Made by a program: the position numbers and the translations under genes
Part shown: one piece after another, positions 17,552 through 25,770 of the stretch
Layout: each line of letters opens with the position of its first letter
Position numbering within the stretch: the first letter of the stretch is position 1
Assembly (NCBI GenBank): GCA_023391375.1
Contig: JAEWBB010000021.1
Location: 1 to 64,000 of the forward strand
DNA from: Pseudomonadota bacterium
GTDB lineage: Bacteria > Pseudomonadota > Alphaproteobacteria > Sphingomonadales > Sphingomonadaceae
Reading direction: 5' to 3'
Length of the DNA stretch: 64,000 nucleotides
The notes under the pieces: model-generated
The model's input: the letters and a program-made list of their open reading frames with translations, nothing else
Told to the model about the DNA's origin: nothing
Database searches by the model: none

Positions 17552-18520
17552 ATGATGATCTACCTTCTGTTCTCTCTCCTTGCGGTCGCGGCCTTGGGCC
17601 TCGGCGTCATGGCGCTCAGGGGCCCCAGCCCGGCCAAGTCGTTCAAGCGCCGCCTGGAGACGATGAAGGAACGTCACGGCGACGTGATCACCGGTCACGC
17701 GCAGGCCCAGATCCGCAAGCTCATGGCGGCGCGCGACAGCCGTGCCGAAAGCTGGCTGAACACCGTGCTGCCGAAGCCCGCCCTGCTGCGCAAGCGGCTG
17801 GAGCAGACCGGCAAGGACATCACCCTCTCGAAATATGTCTCGATCTCCGGCGGCATCGCGGGAATCCTGATGGTCGTCCTGATGTCGCGCGGCCTGCCGT
17901 GGTATCTTTCGTTTTTCATGGGCACGCTGGCTGGCCTCGGCCTGCCGCACTTCGTCGTCGGCAAGTTGATCAAGCGGCGCATCGCCAAGTTCACCGCGAA
18001 CTTCCCGGATGCCATCGAACTGATGGTCCGCGGCCTGCGCTCGGGCCTGCCGATCACGGAAACGCTGGGCATCGTGTCGAGCGAAATCCCGGGCCCTGTC
18101 GGCTACGAATTTCGCATGGTCAGCGACAAGATGAAGATCGGCAAGACCATGGAATCGGCGCTGCAGGACACCGCCGACCGCCTCGGCACGCCGGAATTCC
18201 AGTTCTTCACGATCACGCTGGCGATCCAGCGCGAAACGGGTGGCAACCTGGCCGAGACGCTGTCGAACCTCGCCGACGTGCTGCGCAAGCGCGCGCAGAT
18301 GAAGCTCAAGATTCGCGCGATGAGCTCGGAATCGAAGGCTTCGGCGATGATCGTCGGCGCCCTCCCGTTCATCGTGTTCACGATGGTTTGGATGATCAAC
18401 CCTGGCTACATGCACGGCTTCTTCGAAGACCCGCGACTGATCGTCGCCGGCCTCGGCGGCCTGACCTGGATGGGCATCGGCGTGTTCATCATGGCCAAGA
18501 TGGTCAACTTCGAGATCTAG
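17552..18520 (+). CDS. tadB: Flp pilus inner-membrane platform protein TadB
   Basis: A 322-residue membrane protein with hydrophobic N- and C-terminal helices and a T2SSF (GspF-like) domain (FPDAIELMVRGLRSGLPITE and LAIQRETGGNLAETLSNL). It forms the inner-membrane platform on which the CpaF motor acts. It begins with two in-frame ATGs; the first is used. Downstream, tadC starts 10 bp after the stop. Confidence 0.93.
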   Translation: MMIYLLFSLLAVAALGLGVMALRGPSPAKSFKRRLETMKERHGDVITGHAQAQIRKLMAARDSRAESWLNTVLPKPALLRKRLEQTGKDITLSKYVSISGGIAGILMVVLMSRGLPWYLSFFMGTLAGLGLPHFVVGKLIKRRIAKFTANFPDAIELMVRGLRSGLPITETLGIVSSEIPGPVGYEFRMVSDKMKIGKTMESALQDTADRLGTPEFQFFTITLAIQRETGGNLAETLSNLADVLRKRAQMKLKIRAMSSESKASAMIVGALPFIVFTMVWMINPGYMHGFFEDPRLIVAGLGGLTWMGIGVFIMAKMVNFEI

Positions 18521-18530
18521 GGGCGAGACA

Positions 18531-19517
18531 GTGAACGGACATCCCACCCTCCTCGGCGTCGACGTCATCTGGGTCGCGACCCTGCTCAGCGCGGTCGCCA
18601 CGCTGGCGGTCCTCACCGCACTTTATGCGGCGACCACGGTCAAGGACCCGATGGCCCGCCGCGTCAAGGCGCTCAATGAACGTCGCGAGCAGCTCAAGGC
18701 CGGCATCGTCGCCTCGACCAACAAGCGCAAGAAACTGACCAACAAGAATGCGGCGGCCGACAAGGTCCGCGGCTTCCTGTCGCAGTTCAAGATGCTCCAG
18801 GACGAGCAGGTCAAGAAGACCCAGACCAAGCTGATGCAGGCCGGCATCCGCAACAAGGAACTGGCCTTCTTCATCATCGCCGCGCGCTTCATCGCGCCGC
18901 TGCTGTTCGGCACCGCCGTAATCCTCGCCGTCTACGTGTTCGACGTGAAGCCGGAATGGGGCTTCATGAAGAAATACGCCGCCGTCGCGGCGACGCTGGT
19001 CGGCAGCTACAAGGCGCCGGACATCTGGCTCAAGAACAAGGTCGGCAAGCGTTCGGACGCTGTCCGCAAGGGCCTGCCCGACGCGCTCGACCTCCTCGTC
19101 ATCTGCGCCGAGGCCGGCCTGACCGTCGACGCCGCGTTCAACCGCGTGGCGAAGGAACTGGGCAAGGCCTATCCGGAACTGGGCGACGAATTCGGCCTGA
19201 CCGCGATCGAATTGGGCTTCCTCGCCGAACGTCGCCAGGCGTTCGAGAACCTCTCGCAGCGCGTCGACCTCGAAGCGGTGCGCGGCGTGGTCACGACCAT
19301 GATCCAGACCGAGAAGTACGGCACCCCGCTAGCGTCGGCGCTGCGCGTGCTGTCGGCCGAGTTCCGCAACGAGCGCATGATGCGCGCCGAGGAAAAGGCC
19401 GCGCGCCTTCCGGCGATCATGACCGTGCCGCTGATCCTGTTCATCCTGCCGACGCTGTTCATCGTCATCCTGGGCCCGGCGGCCTGCTCGATCTCGGACA
19501 GCTTCATCAACGGCTAA
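18531..19517 (+). CDS. tadC: Flp pilus inner-membrane platform protein TadC
   Basis: A 328-residue TadB paralogue with an N-terminal helix, a central double helix and a T2SSF domain (LPDALDLLVICAEAGLTVD; MIQTEKYGTPLASALRVL). The GTG start is preceded by GGGGCGAG. It pairs with TadB in the pilus platform and is the last recognisable gene of the locus; no tadD, tadE, tadF or tadG follows. Confidence 0.92.
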   Translation: MNGHPTLLGVDVIWVATLLSAVATLAVLTALYAATTVKDPMARRVKALNERREQLKAGIVASTNKRKKLTNKNAAADKVRGFLSQFKMLQDEQVKKTQTKLMQAGIRNKELAFFIIAARFIAPLLFGTAVILAVYVFDVKPEWGFMKKYAAVAATLVGSYKAPDIWLKNKVGKRSDAVRKGLPDALDLLVICAEAGLTVDAAFNRVAKELGKAYPELGDEFGLTAIELGFLAERRQAFENLSQRVDLEAVRGVVTTMIQTEKYGTPLASALRVLSAEFRNERMMRAEEKAARLPAIMTVPLILFILPTLFIVILGPAACSISDSFING

Positions 19518-19524
19518 CCGGACC

Positions 19525-19586
19525 GTTCTCCTGGTGGGGGAGAACATGCCGCCGTCGTCCTGCCCGGGGCGGCGGCGGCAACCTTT
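19525..19586 (+). terminator. Probable end of the cpa/tad transcript (two hairpins)
   Basis: GTTCTCC/GGAGAAC (19525-19545) is followed by a second stem, TGCCGCCG paired with CGGCGGCA (19547-19580), and then ACCTTTTG. The second hairpin with its short T-run resembles an intrinsic terminator. Confidence 0.5.
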
Positions 19587-19637
19587 TGGGCGCACCATCG
19601 GTTGGGGACCGTAACGAACAACCAAACGGGGTCCGCC

Positions 19638-19919
19638 ATGTTGAACTTCACCACCGACCAATGGGTGATCATCGCCCTGATCTTCGTCCTCGGCCTTCTT
19701 GTCGGCGGCTTCCTCTTCTCGGGCGGCGGGCGTAAGTGGCGCCACCGCTACAACGCCGAAGTCGACCGGCGGAAGGACATCGAGGCGCGCCACGTCGCGG
19801 CGGAAAAGGAATGGCGCGAGCGCGACAGCCTGCGCGCGGCCGCGCTCAAGCGCGAAGGCGTAACGGAACGCAAGATCGACCGCGACGGCGACGGCATCGA
19901 CGACCGCCGCGAAGTCTAA
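19638..19919 (+). CDS. Small membrane protein with Asp-rich tail
   Basis: A 93-residue protein: one N-terminal transmembrane helix (about residues 8-27, rich in Leu, Val and Gly), a charged, probably coiled-coil middle, and the C-terminal DRDGDGIDDRREV, which resembles a calcium-binding DxDxDG loop. ATG 19638 follows an ACGGGG ribosome-binding site; a TTG 36 bases upstream is less likely. The function is unknown. It is convergent with glyS. Confidence 0.6.
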   Translation: MLNFTTDQWVIIALIFVLGLLVGGFLFSGGGRKWRHRYNAEVDRRKDIEARHVAAEKEWRERDSLRAAALKREGVTERKIDRDGDGIDDRREV

Positions 19920-19922
19920 AGG

Positions 19923-21959
19923 CTAGCCCTCGATCTTCGAGAAATCCGCGACGCCATGCACCGCGTCGCGGAACCGGGCGAGCAGGCTCAGCCGACGCGC
20001 ACGAACGCCCGCGTCGTCAGCGTTGACCGTCACCTTGTCGAAAAAGGCATCGATCGGCGCACGCAGCGAAGCGAGCGCGGCCATCGCGGCGGTAAAGTCC
20101 TCCGCCTCGACCGCCGCCCTGGCCTTGGGCTGCGCCTCGTCAAGCGCATCGATGAGCGCCTGCTCTTCCGCTTCGACCGAGCCCGTTGAAGCGGCAACCG
20201 CGTCCCATTTTTCTTTCTTGAGGATGTTCGCCGCCCGCTTGTAGCCGGCGAGCAGGTTCGTCCCCTCACCCGTCTCGACAAATGCCTGCAGCGCCGTCAC
20301 CCGGGCGAGCAGCCGGACAAGATCATCCTCCCCGCCCAGCGCGAAGACGGCGTCGATCAGGTCGTGTCGAACACCCGCTTCACGCTGCTGGACCTTGAGG
20401 CGATCGGCGAAGAATTCGAGCAGTTCGGTCGTATCGAGCTTCTCTCCTTCCAGCCCCAATCCGGCCTTCGCCGCCTGCAGCGCATCGCCGAGCCCAAGCC
20501 GCGTTTGGTTGATGAGAATGGTCTGGATGACTTGGAGCGCGGCACGGCGCAGGGCGAACGGATCCTTCGAACCGGTCGGCCGAATGCCGCGCGCGAAGAA
20601 TGCGGTCAGTGTGTCGAGACGATCCGCCAGTGCGACCGCCGCCGGAATGCACCCTTCGACAGCCGCCACATACTGCTGCTGAAGCGCCGACACGACGCCC
20701 GGCTTTTCGCCGCCACGGTCAGCATAATAGCCGCCCATGATACCCTGCAATTCGGGGAACTCGCCGACCATGCCCGTCGCCAGATCGGCCTTGGCCAGGA
20801 GACCGGCGCGTTGCGCCGTCGCCGGATCGCGCTCCGGGAAGTATTTCGCCGTCAGAAGTGAAGCCAAGGTCCCGATCCTCTCGGCCTTCGCCCGCAGCGA
20901 ACCCATACCCTCGTAAAAGAGCATGCCGTCCAGCTTGGGCAGATGCTCCTCGAGCGGCGTCTTGAGGTCCTGCTCCCAGAAAAAGCGGGCGTCGCTCAGG
21001 CGTGCGGCCAGCACGCGTTCGTTGCCGGCGACGATCGCCTCGCCGCCGTCGTTGGCAGTGATGTTCGCCGTGCAGACGAAGTGCGGCGCCAGCTTGCCTG
21101 ACATCGGGTCGCGCAGGACGAAGTACTTCTGGTTGAGGCGCGCGGTGAGCTGGATCACCTCTTCCGGCACGTCGAGGTATGCCGGGTCGAACGAGCCGAG
21201 CAGCGGCACCGGCCATTCGGTCAAACCCGCATTCTCGACCACAAGGCCTTCGTCCTCGACCAGCTGGTATCCGGCATCGTCGGCCAGCTCGCGCGAGCGG
21301 TCGCGGACGATCTTCTCGCGCTCTTCCTGGTCGACCAGCACATGGCACGCGCGCAGCTTTTCGACATAGTCGTGCGCGCCGCCGACGGTGATCGGGCCCG
21401 GGTGGTGGAAACGATGGCCGAGCGTTGCCGCGCCGCTCTCGACGCCGTCGATTGCCACGGTCAGCACTTCGTCGCCGAGGATCGCGACCACCGCGTGCAG
21501 CGGGCGGACCCAACGCAGCGAGGCGCTCGACGCCGACGCCGCGCCCCATCGCATCGACTTGGGCCAAGGGAAGTCGCGGACGATCTGCGGGATCAGCTCG
21601 GCCAGCATCTCGGCAGTGCCGCGGCCCGGCTTGTCGATCACCGCGAACCAAGTCCCGTCGCGGTCTTCGAGCTGGTCCTGCGTCAGCCCCGTCTTGCGCA
21701 GGAAGCCTTCGAGCGCTTGCGGCGGCGCGCTGGTGCGCGGGCCCTTCAGCTCCTCGCTCACCGCCTCGGTCGCGAGCGGAAGTGCCCTGGCGATCAGCGC
21801 CAGCCGACGCGGGGTCGAATAAGTGGTGATGCCGTCGGTCTTGAGGCCGGCCGCTTCCAGCCCTTCGGCGAACAGCCGCGCCAGGTCGTTGCGGGCCTTG
21901 GCCTGCATTCGCGCAGGGATTTCCTCGCAGCGCAATTCCAAGAGGAAGTCCGCGCTCAT
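19923..21959 (-). CDS. glyS: Glycyl-tRNA synthetase beta subunit
   Basis: A 678-residue beta subunit of the bacterial alpha2beta2 glycyl-tRNA synthetase. Typical blocks are FLLELRCEEIPARM at the start, YSTPRRLALI near residue 50, RWVRPLHAVV and a C-terminal anticodon-binding region (NLLAGYKRAANIL). The ATG at 21959 forms an ATGA overlap with glyQ; a longer start lies inside glyQ. It works with GlyQ to charge tRNA-Gly. Confidence 0.97.
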   Translation of the reverse strand: MSADFLLELRCEEIPARMQAKARNDLARLFAEGLEAAGLKTDGITTYSTPRRLALIARALPLATEAVSEELKGPRTSAPPQALEGFLRKTGLTQDQLEDRDGTWFAVIDKPGRGTAEMLAELIPQIVRDFPWPKSMRWGAASASSASLRWVRPLHAVVAILGDEVLTVAIDGVESGAATLGHRFHHPGPITVGGAHDYVEKLRACHVLVDQEEREKIVRDRSRELADDAGYQLVEDEGLVVENAGLTEWPVPLLGSFDPAYLDVPEEVIQLTARLNQKYFVLRDPMSGKLAPHFVCTANITANDGGEAIVAGNERVLAARLSDARFFWEQDLKTPLEEHLPKLDGMLFYEGMGSLRAKAERIGTLASLLTAKYFPERDPATAQRAGLLAKADLATGMVGEFPELQGIMGGYYADRGGEKPGVVSALQQQYVAAVEGCIPAAVALADRLDTLTAFFARGIRPTGSKDPFALRRAALQVIQTILINQTRLGLGDALQAAKAGLGLEGEKLDTTELLEFFADRLKVQQREAGVRHDLIDAVFALGGEDDLVRLLARVTALQAFVETGEGTNLLAGYKRAANILKKEKWDAVAASTGSVEAEEQALIDALDEAQPKARAAVEAEDFTAAMAALASLRAPIDAFFDKVTVNADDAGVRARRLSLLARFRDAVHGVADFSKIEG

Positions 21960-22816
21960 GCCGCGTACCCCTTGTAGTCCATCCACGCGGCGCAGGCGCC
22001 CTTGGCGAGGTCGCGGACGCGGCCGATGTAGGCCTGCCGCTCGGCGACCGAGATGACGCCGCGCGCCTGTAACGTGTTGAACACATGGCTCGCCTTGATC
22101 GCCTGCTCATAGGCCGCGATCGGCACGCCCGCCTTCAGGCTGTTTTCGCTTTCCGCGACCGCCTTCCTGAACAGGTCGAACAGCGCTTCGGTGTCGGCCA
22201 CTTCGAAGTGCCACTTCGACATCTGTTTTTCGTTATCGAGGAACACGTCTCCGTACGTCACGCCCTCGTTGTTGAACTTGAGGTCGAAGACATTGTCGAC
22301 GCCCTGGATGTACATGGCGAGGCGTTCGAGGCCGTACGTCAGTTCGCCCGACACCGGCTTGCAGTCGAACCCGCCGACCTGCTGGAAATAGGTGAACTGG
22401 GTCACTTCCATCCCGTCGCACCACACTTCCCAGCCGAGCCCCCAGGCGCCCAGCGTCGGGCTTTCCCAGTCGTCCTCGACGAAGCGGATGTCGTGCTTGA
22501 GCGGGTCGATGCCGATGGCGTCGAGCGAGCCGAGATACAGCTCCTGCAGGTTCGCCGGGCTCGGCTTCAGGATCACCTGGTACTGGTAATAGTGACCCAG
22601 CCGGTTCGGGTTCTCACCATAACGGCCGTCGGTCGGGCGGCGGCACGGCTGCACGAACGCCGCCTTCCACGGATCGGGACCTAGCGCGCGCAGCACGGTC
22701 GCCGGGTGGAACGTCCCCGCCCCCATTTCCATGTCGTAGGGCTGGAGGATGACGCACCCTTGCTCGCCCCAATAGCGGTGCAGGGTCAGGATCAGGTCTT
22801 GGAAGCTCAAAGCCAT
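21956..22816 (-). CDS. glyQ: Glycyl-tRNA synthetase alpha subunit
   Basis: A 286-residue class II catalytic subunit with CVILQPYDMEMGAGTFHP near residue 21, FVQPCRRPTDGRYGENPNR (motif 2 region) and YGLERLAMYIQG. ATG 22816 gives the usual N-terminus ALSFQDLI; an upstream GTG at 22873 would add a non-homologous extension that reaches into the operator array. It is translationally coupled to glyS. Confidence 0.97.
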   Translation of the reverse strand: MALSFQDLILTLHRYWGEQGCVILQPYDMEMGAGTFHPATVLRALGPDPWKAAFVQPCRRPTDGRYGENPNRLGHYYQYQVILKPSPANLQELYLGSLDAIGIDPLKHDIRFVEDDWESPTLGAWGLGWEVWCDGMEVTQFTYFQQVGGFDCKPVSGELTYGLERLAMYIQGVDNVFDLKFNNEGVTYGDVFLDNEKQMSKWHFEVADTEALFDLFRKAVAESENSLKAGVPIAAYEQAIKASHVFNTLQARGVISVAERQAYIGRVRDLAKGACAAWMDYKGYAA

Positions 22817-22867
22817 GGCCAGCGGCCCTAAAGCTCGGCCTGCGAAGGCGCAAGCGCAGGCCGTGAA

Positions 22868-22946
22868 GGTCACCTGACCCTGACCAAATGTCAGGTCTTG
22901 TTGACAGTGTCAGTGAATCGTGACTTTATGTCAGGGGTACATGACA
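22868..22946. promoter_or_regulatory. Four-copy operator array, TGTCA-N8-TGACA
   Basis: Four inverted repeats with identical 8-base spacers lie in tandem: GGTCA-N8-TGACC (22868-22885), TGTCA-N8-TGACA (22889-22906), TGTCA-N8-TGACT (22908-22925) and TGTCA-N8-TGACA (22929-22946). Repeat starts are 21, 19 and 21 bp apart, about two helical turns, so bound dimers would sit on one face of the DNA. The array lies between divergent glyQ and the small XRE regulator, overlapping a TTGACA -35 element. It is most likely the autoregulatory operator of that regulator; a reach into glyQ control is possible. Confidence 0.75.
22901..22930 (+). promoter_or_regulatory. Promoter of the XRE/membrane-protein pair
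   Basis: A perfect -35 TTGACA (22901-22906) overlaps the right arm of the second operator repeat. After 17-18 bases comes CTTTAT/TTTATG, a weak -10. Binding of a repressor to the repeats would block it. Confidence 0.45.
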
Positions 22947-22975
22947 CGCCGATTAGCCTCCAAGGGACTTTCTCG

Positions 22976-23173
22976 ATGAACAACCGCCTGCGCGTCCTGC
23001 GGGCCGAGCGCGGGTGGAGCCAGGCCGACCTCGGCGCACACCTCGACGTGTCCCGGCAGGCGATCAACGCCATCGAGACCGGCAAGTACGACCCTTCCCT
23101 CCCTCTCGCGTTCAAGATCGCGCGCCTGTTCGGCATGTCGATCGAGGAGATTTTCGATGACCAAGCCAACTGA
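22976..23173 (+). CDS. Small XRE-family HTH regulator
   Basis: A 65-residue protein that is almost entirely a Cro/C1-type helix-turn-helix: LRVLRAERGWSQADLG, then the recognition helix VSRQAINAIETGKYDPSL and MSIEEIFD, typical of compact YgzD-like regulators that sit before membrane-protein genes. AAGGGA lies upstream of the ATG. The downstream membrane protein overlaps by 17 bp. The operator array directly upstream suggests autoregulation. The signal sensed is unknown. Confidence 0.88.
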   Translation: MNNRLRVLRAERGWSQADLGAHLDVSRQAINAIETGKYDPSLPLAFKIARLFGMSIEEIFDDQAN

Positions 23174-23834
23174 CGCTCTCCCTGCCGACCGTCCGGCCAT
23201 GCAGCGGATTCCGCTCGCCGTCGTGAACACCATCCTCGGCATGTTCCTTGTCGGGGTCGGGGCGGGCGTAATCGCCGTGGCGATGGCCAGGGGCGGATTG
23301 CCGGCCGGAAAAGCCTGGCTGCTCGGCCTGCCGGGCATTGCTTTCGCTCTCGCTTTCCTGCTCCTTCGCAAGGCCTGGCGTTTCGCGTCTCCGCCGAAAG
23401 AATCGCGCGGGTTCGAACGGCGCTACTGGAAGATGTGGATGTGGATCTGCCTGCTGGGCGCACCGCTCGGCATGGCCGCCGTGTTGCCCGCCCTTCGTAG
23501 CGGACGGCCGCATTCTTTCGGATCGCTGTTGATGGCGCCCTTTTCGAGCGCGCCGATCACTCCCACCGCGGCGATCCTGTTTACCGCTTGCGGCGTGATC
23601 CTCTGCGGCGCGGCGTTCCTGATGTACCATCGCACGATCGATGAGCAGGAGGAGCGCGGTTACCTGTGGGGATCGCAGGTCGCCTATTATTTCGTCTCGC
23701 TAGCCCTTCCGGCATGGTGGGTCCTCCAGCGCGGCGGCCTAATTCCGGCGCTCACCGCCGGCCCCGCCATCGCCATTGTCCTCGTTTCCTTCGTCATCCA
23801 GGCCGCGGTCTGGGGCTGGTTCAAGTTCCGCTAA
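23157..23834 (+). CDS. Multi-pass membrane protein coupled to the XRE regulator
   Basis: A 225-residue protein with about six hydrophobic segments (for example LAVVNTILGMFLVGVGAGV near residue 19 and a C-terminal helix ending WGWFKFR). No family is recognised. It overlaps the XRE gene by 17 bases, so the two are co-translated. Such XRE-membrane pairs often form a regulator plus membrane partner unit; that role here is inference. Confidence 0.65.
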   Translation: MTKPTDALPADRPAMQRIPLAVVNTILGMFLVGVGAGVIAVAMARGGLPAGKAWLLGLPGIAFALAFLLLRKAWRFASPPKESRGFERRYWKMWMWICLLGAPLGMAAVLPALRSGRPHSFGSLLMAPFSSAPITPTAAILFTACGVILCGAAFLMYHRTIDEQEERGYLWGSQVAYYFVSLALPAWWVLQRGGLIPALTAGPAIAIVLVSFVIQAAVWGWFKFR

Positions 23835-23859
23835 CGCAGCGTCCATTAGGAGCCCATCC

Positions 23860-24759
23860 ATGCGCAAGTCCATCGCCCGCTCGATCGCCGCCGCGGCCCT
23901 CGTCGCCACCCCCGGCCTCGCCGCCTCTGCGCCGAAGGACCTCGATCCGGCCCTGTGGGTGGTGAAGGACGCCGACACTACCATCTACCTGTTCGGCACC
24001 GTCCATGCGCTCAAGCCCGGGCTCGACTGGTTCAACGACGAGGTGAAGACCGCGTTCGACAAGTCGCAGGACCTGGTGATCGAGGTGGACATTCCGGAGG
24101 ACAAGGCGGCGCTGGGCGAGCAGGTCCGCAAGTTCGGGCTATTGCCCGCGGGCCAGACGCTGCCGTCGAAGCTGTCGCCGGAGGGACGAAAGCTGCTCGG
24201 CGACGACCTCGCCTCGCTCGGCCTGCCGCGGACGACGCTCGACCCCTACAAGCCGTTTTTCGCGGCGGTATCGCTGACGATGCTGCACCTGATGGCCGAC
24301 GGGACGTCGTCCGACGACGGCGTCGAAAAGCTCCTCGAATCGTCGGCCAAGGCCAGCGGCAAGAAGGTCGGCTCGCTCGAATCGATGGACTTCCAGCTGG
24401 GCCTGTTCGACGCGCTGCCCGAACAGGAGCAGGTGCGGATGCTCGAGGACGGGCTGAAGAACAAGGAATTCGCCGACGGCAACCTCGACGAGATCGTTGC
24501 CGCCTGGGGCAAGGGCGATGCCGAAGCCGTCGCCAAGATCATCAACGCGACCGACAACGACAGCCCCCTGCTCTACCAGAAGCTGCTGGTCGAGCGGAAC
24601 GCCAACTGGGCGAACTGGGTCCAGAACCGCCTCAAGACTCCGGGAACGACCTTCGTCGCGGTCGGGGCGGCGCATCTTGCCGGCGGCGACAGCCTGCAGT
24701 CGATGCTGGGCAAGAAAGGCATCACCAGCGCGCGCGTCCCTCATGTGAAGGCCCGCTAG
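23860..24759 (+). CDS. TraB/GumN-family protein, copy 1
   Basis: A 299-residue exported protein with a signal peptide cut near residue 24. It shows the family's first motif LWVVKDADTTIYLFGTVHAL (about residues 31-50), the mid-protein DPYKPFFAAV, and the C-terminal FVAVGAAHLAGGDS. TraB/GumN proteins share a fold with putative metal-dependent proteases; no substrate is assigned. AGGAG precedes the ATG. A diverged paralogue follows directly. Confidence 0.85.
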   Translation: MRKSIARSIAAAALVATPGLAASAPKDLDPALWVVKDADTTIYLFGTVHALKPGLDWFNDEVKTAFDKSQDLVIEVDIPEDKAALGEQVRKFGLLPAGQTLPSKLSPEGRKLLGDDLASLGLPRTTLDPYKPFFAAVSLTMLHLMADGTSSDDGVEKLLESSAKASGKKVGSLESMDFQLGLFDALPEQEQVRMLEDGLKNKEFADGNLDEIVAAWGKGDAEAVAKIINATDNDSPLLYQKLLVERNANWANWVQNRLKTPGTTFVAVGAAHLAGGDSLQSMLGKKGITSARVPHVKAR

Positions 24760-24860
24760 TCTCCGTTCGTCGCATGGCGACGTAACGACCGACGATTTTC
24801 GTTGACCATTAACCACTTACGGGCATCCTCCACCCATCACATCGGGCGGGGGGTCGCTCA

Positions 24861-25652
24861 ATGAATCGGGTTTTCAAGCGCGGGCGTTCTGCGCCCGGAA
24901 GACTGTCATTCATCGCCTTCGCGGCGGCCTTCGGGCTAGCCTTTCCCGGTGCCGCGCAGGCCCCATCCCGCCCGGCCTTGTGGGTCGTCCAGGACGCCGA
25001 CACGACGATCTACCTGTTCGGGACCTTCCACACGCTGGATGCCAACCGCGACTGGCTGACGCCGCAGGTCGCCCAGGCCCTTGGTAGCGCAAGGGAACTG
25101 GTGCTCGAAACGGTCGTGCCGAAAAGCCCGGGGGAGGTCGCCGCCTCGAAGGAAGCCCGCAACTCCGACTATCTGAAAGGCGCGGCCAAGGTCATGCATG
25201 ACGGCCACGCCAAGGGCATGTCGACCGCGACCGGCGCCGACCAGGTCCTACGCATGCTGGCCGAGGACGACGGAAAGCCGGTCAGCGGGCTCGAGGAATT
25301 CGGTGCGCAGTTGCAGACGCTCGCGAGGATCAAGGCGACGCCCGTCCCCGCCTCCGCCGTCGCCGCGCCGCTGGCGAAGGCGGACGTTTCACTGGATCGG
25401 CTCCTAGCGGCGTGGCGTACAGGCGATACGGGCGCCTTCGCGGCCATGCTCTCGGGGTTCAAATCGAAGGCGCCGGATGCCTACGACATCCTGATTGCCG
25501 AGCGGAACCGGCATTGGGCGAACTGGATCCACCAACGTCTAGAAACGCCCGGCGTAACCTTCGTTGCCGTGGGCTCCGGCCACCTGTCGGGTGAGGACAG
25601 CGTCCAGGCCCGCCTCTCCGAACAGGGAATCCGCGCCCGGCGCATCGGCTAA
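24861..25652 (+). CDS. TraB/GumN-family protein, copy 2 (shorter)
   Basis: A 263-residue exported paralogue of the preceding gene. It keeps LWVVQDADTTIYLFGTFHTL near residue 41 and FVAVGSGHLSGEDS near the C-terminus, but lacks the central block with the YKPFFAAV motif present in copy 1, explaining most of its shorter length. A tandem duplication followed by internal loss is the simplest history. It may be catalytically different. Confidence 0.8.
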   Translation: MNRVFKRGRSAPGRLSFIAFAAAFGLAFPGAAQAPSRPALWVVQDADTTIYLFGTFHTLDANRDWLTPQVAQALGSARELVLETVVPKSPGEVAASKEARNSDYLKGAAKVMHDGHAKGMSTATGADQVLRMLAEDDGKPVSGLEEFGAQLQTLARIKATPVPASAVAAPLAKADVSLDRLLAAWRTGDTGAFAAMLSGFKSKAPDAYDILIAERNRHWANWIHQRLETPGVTFVAVGSGHLSGEDSVQARLSEQGIRARRIG

Positions 25653-25666
25653 GCCCCTCTCCTCCC

Positions 25667-25694
25667 TTGCTTTCGAGGGACGTCCTGCTATAGG
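25667..25694 (+). promoter_or_regulatory. Predicted promoter of rplY
   Basis: TTGCTT (25667-25672), a 16-base spacer and TATAGG (25689-25694) fit a sigma70 promoter of the GC-rich Sphingomonad type, 77 bases before the rplY start. Confidence 0.5.
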
Positions 25695-25770
25695 CGCGCG
25701 CTTGCTGGCTCTGGTCATCCCTGGAGGCGGGGCGAGCAAATTACATAACGAGATATTTGGAGACGAGCGA

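Noticed and set aside
22837..22862. 8-bp hairpin (GGCCTGCG/CGCAGGCC) before glyQ as a T-box or attenuator
   Set aside because: No T-box sequence, no U-run and too short; T-box control of glyQS is a Firmicutes feature.
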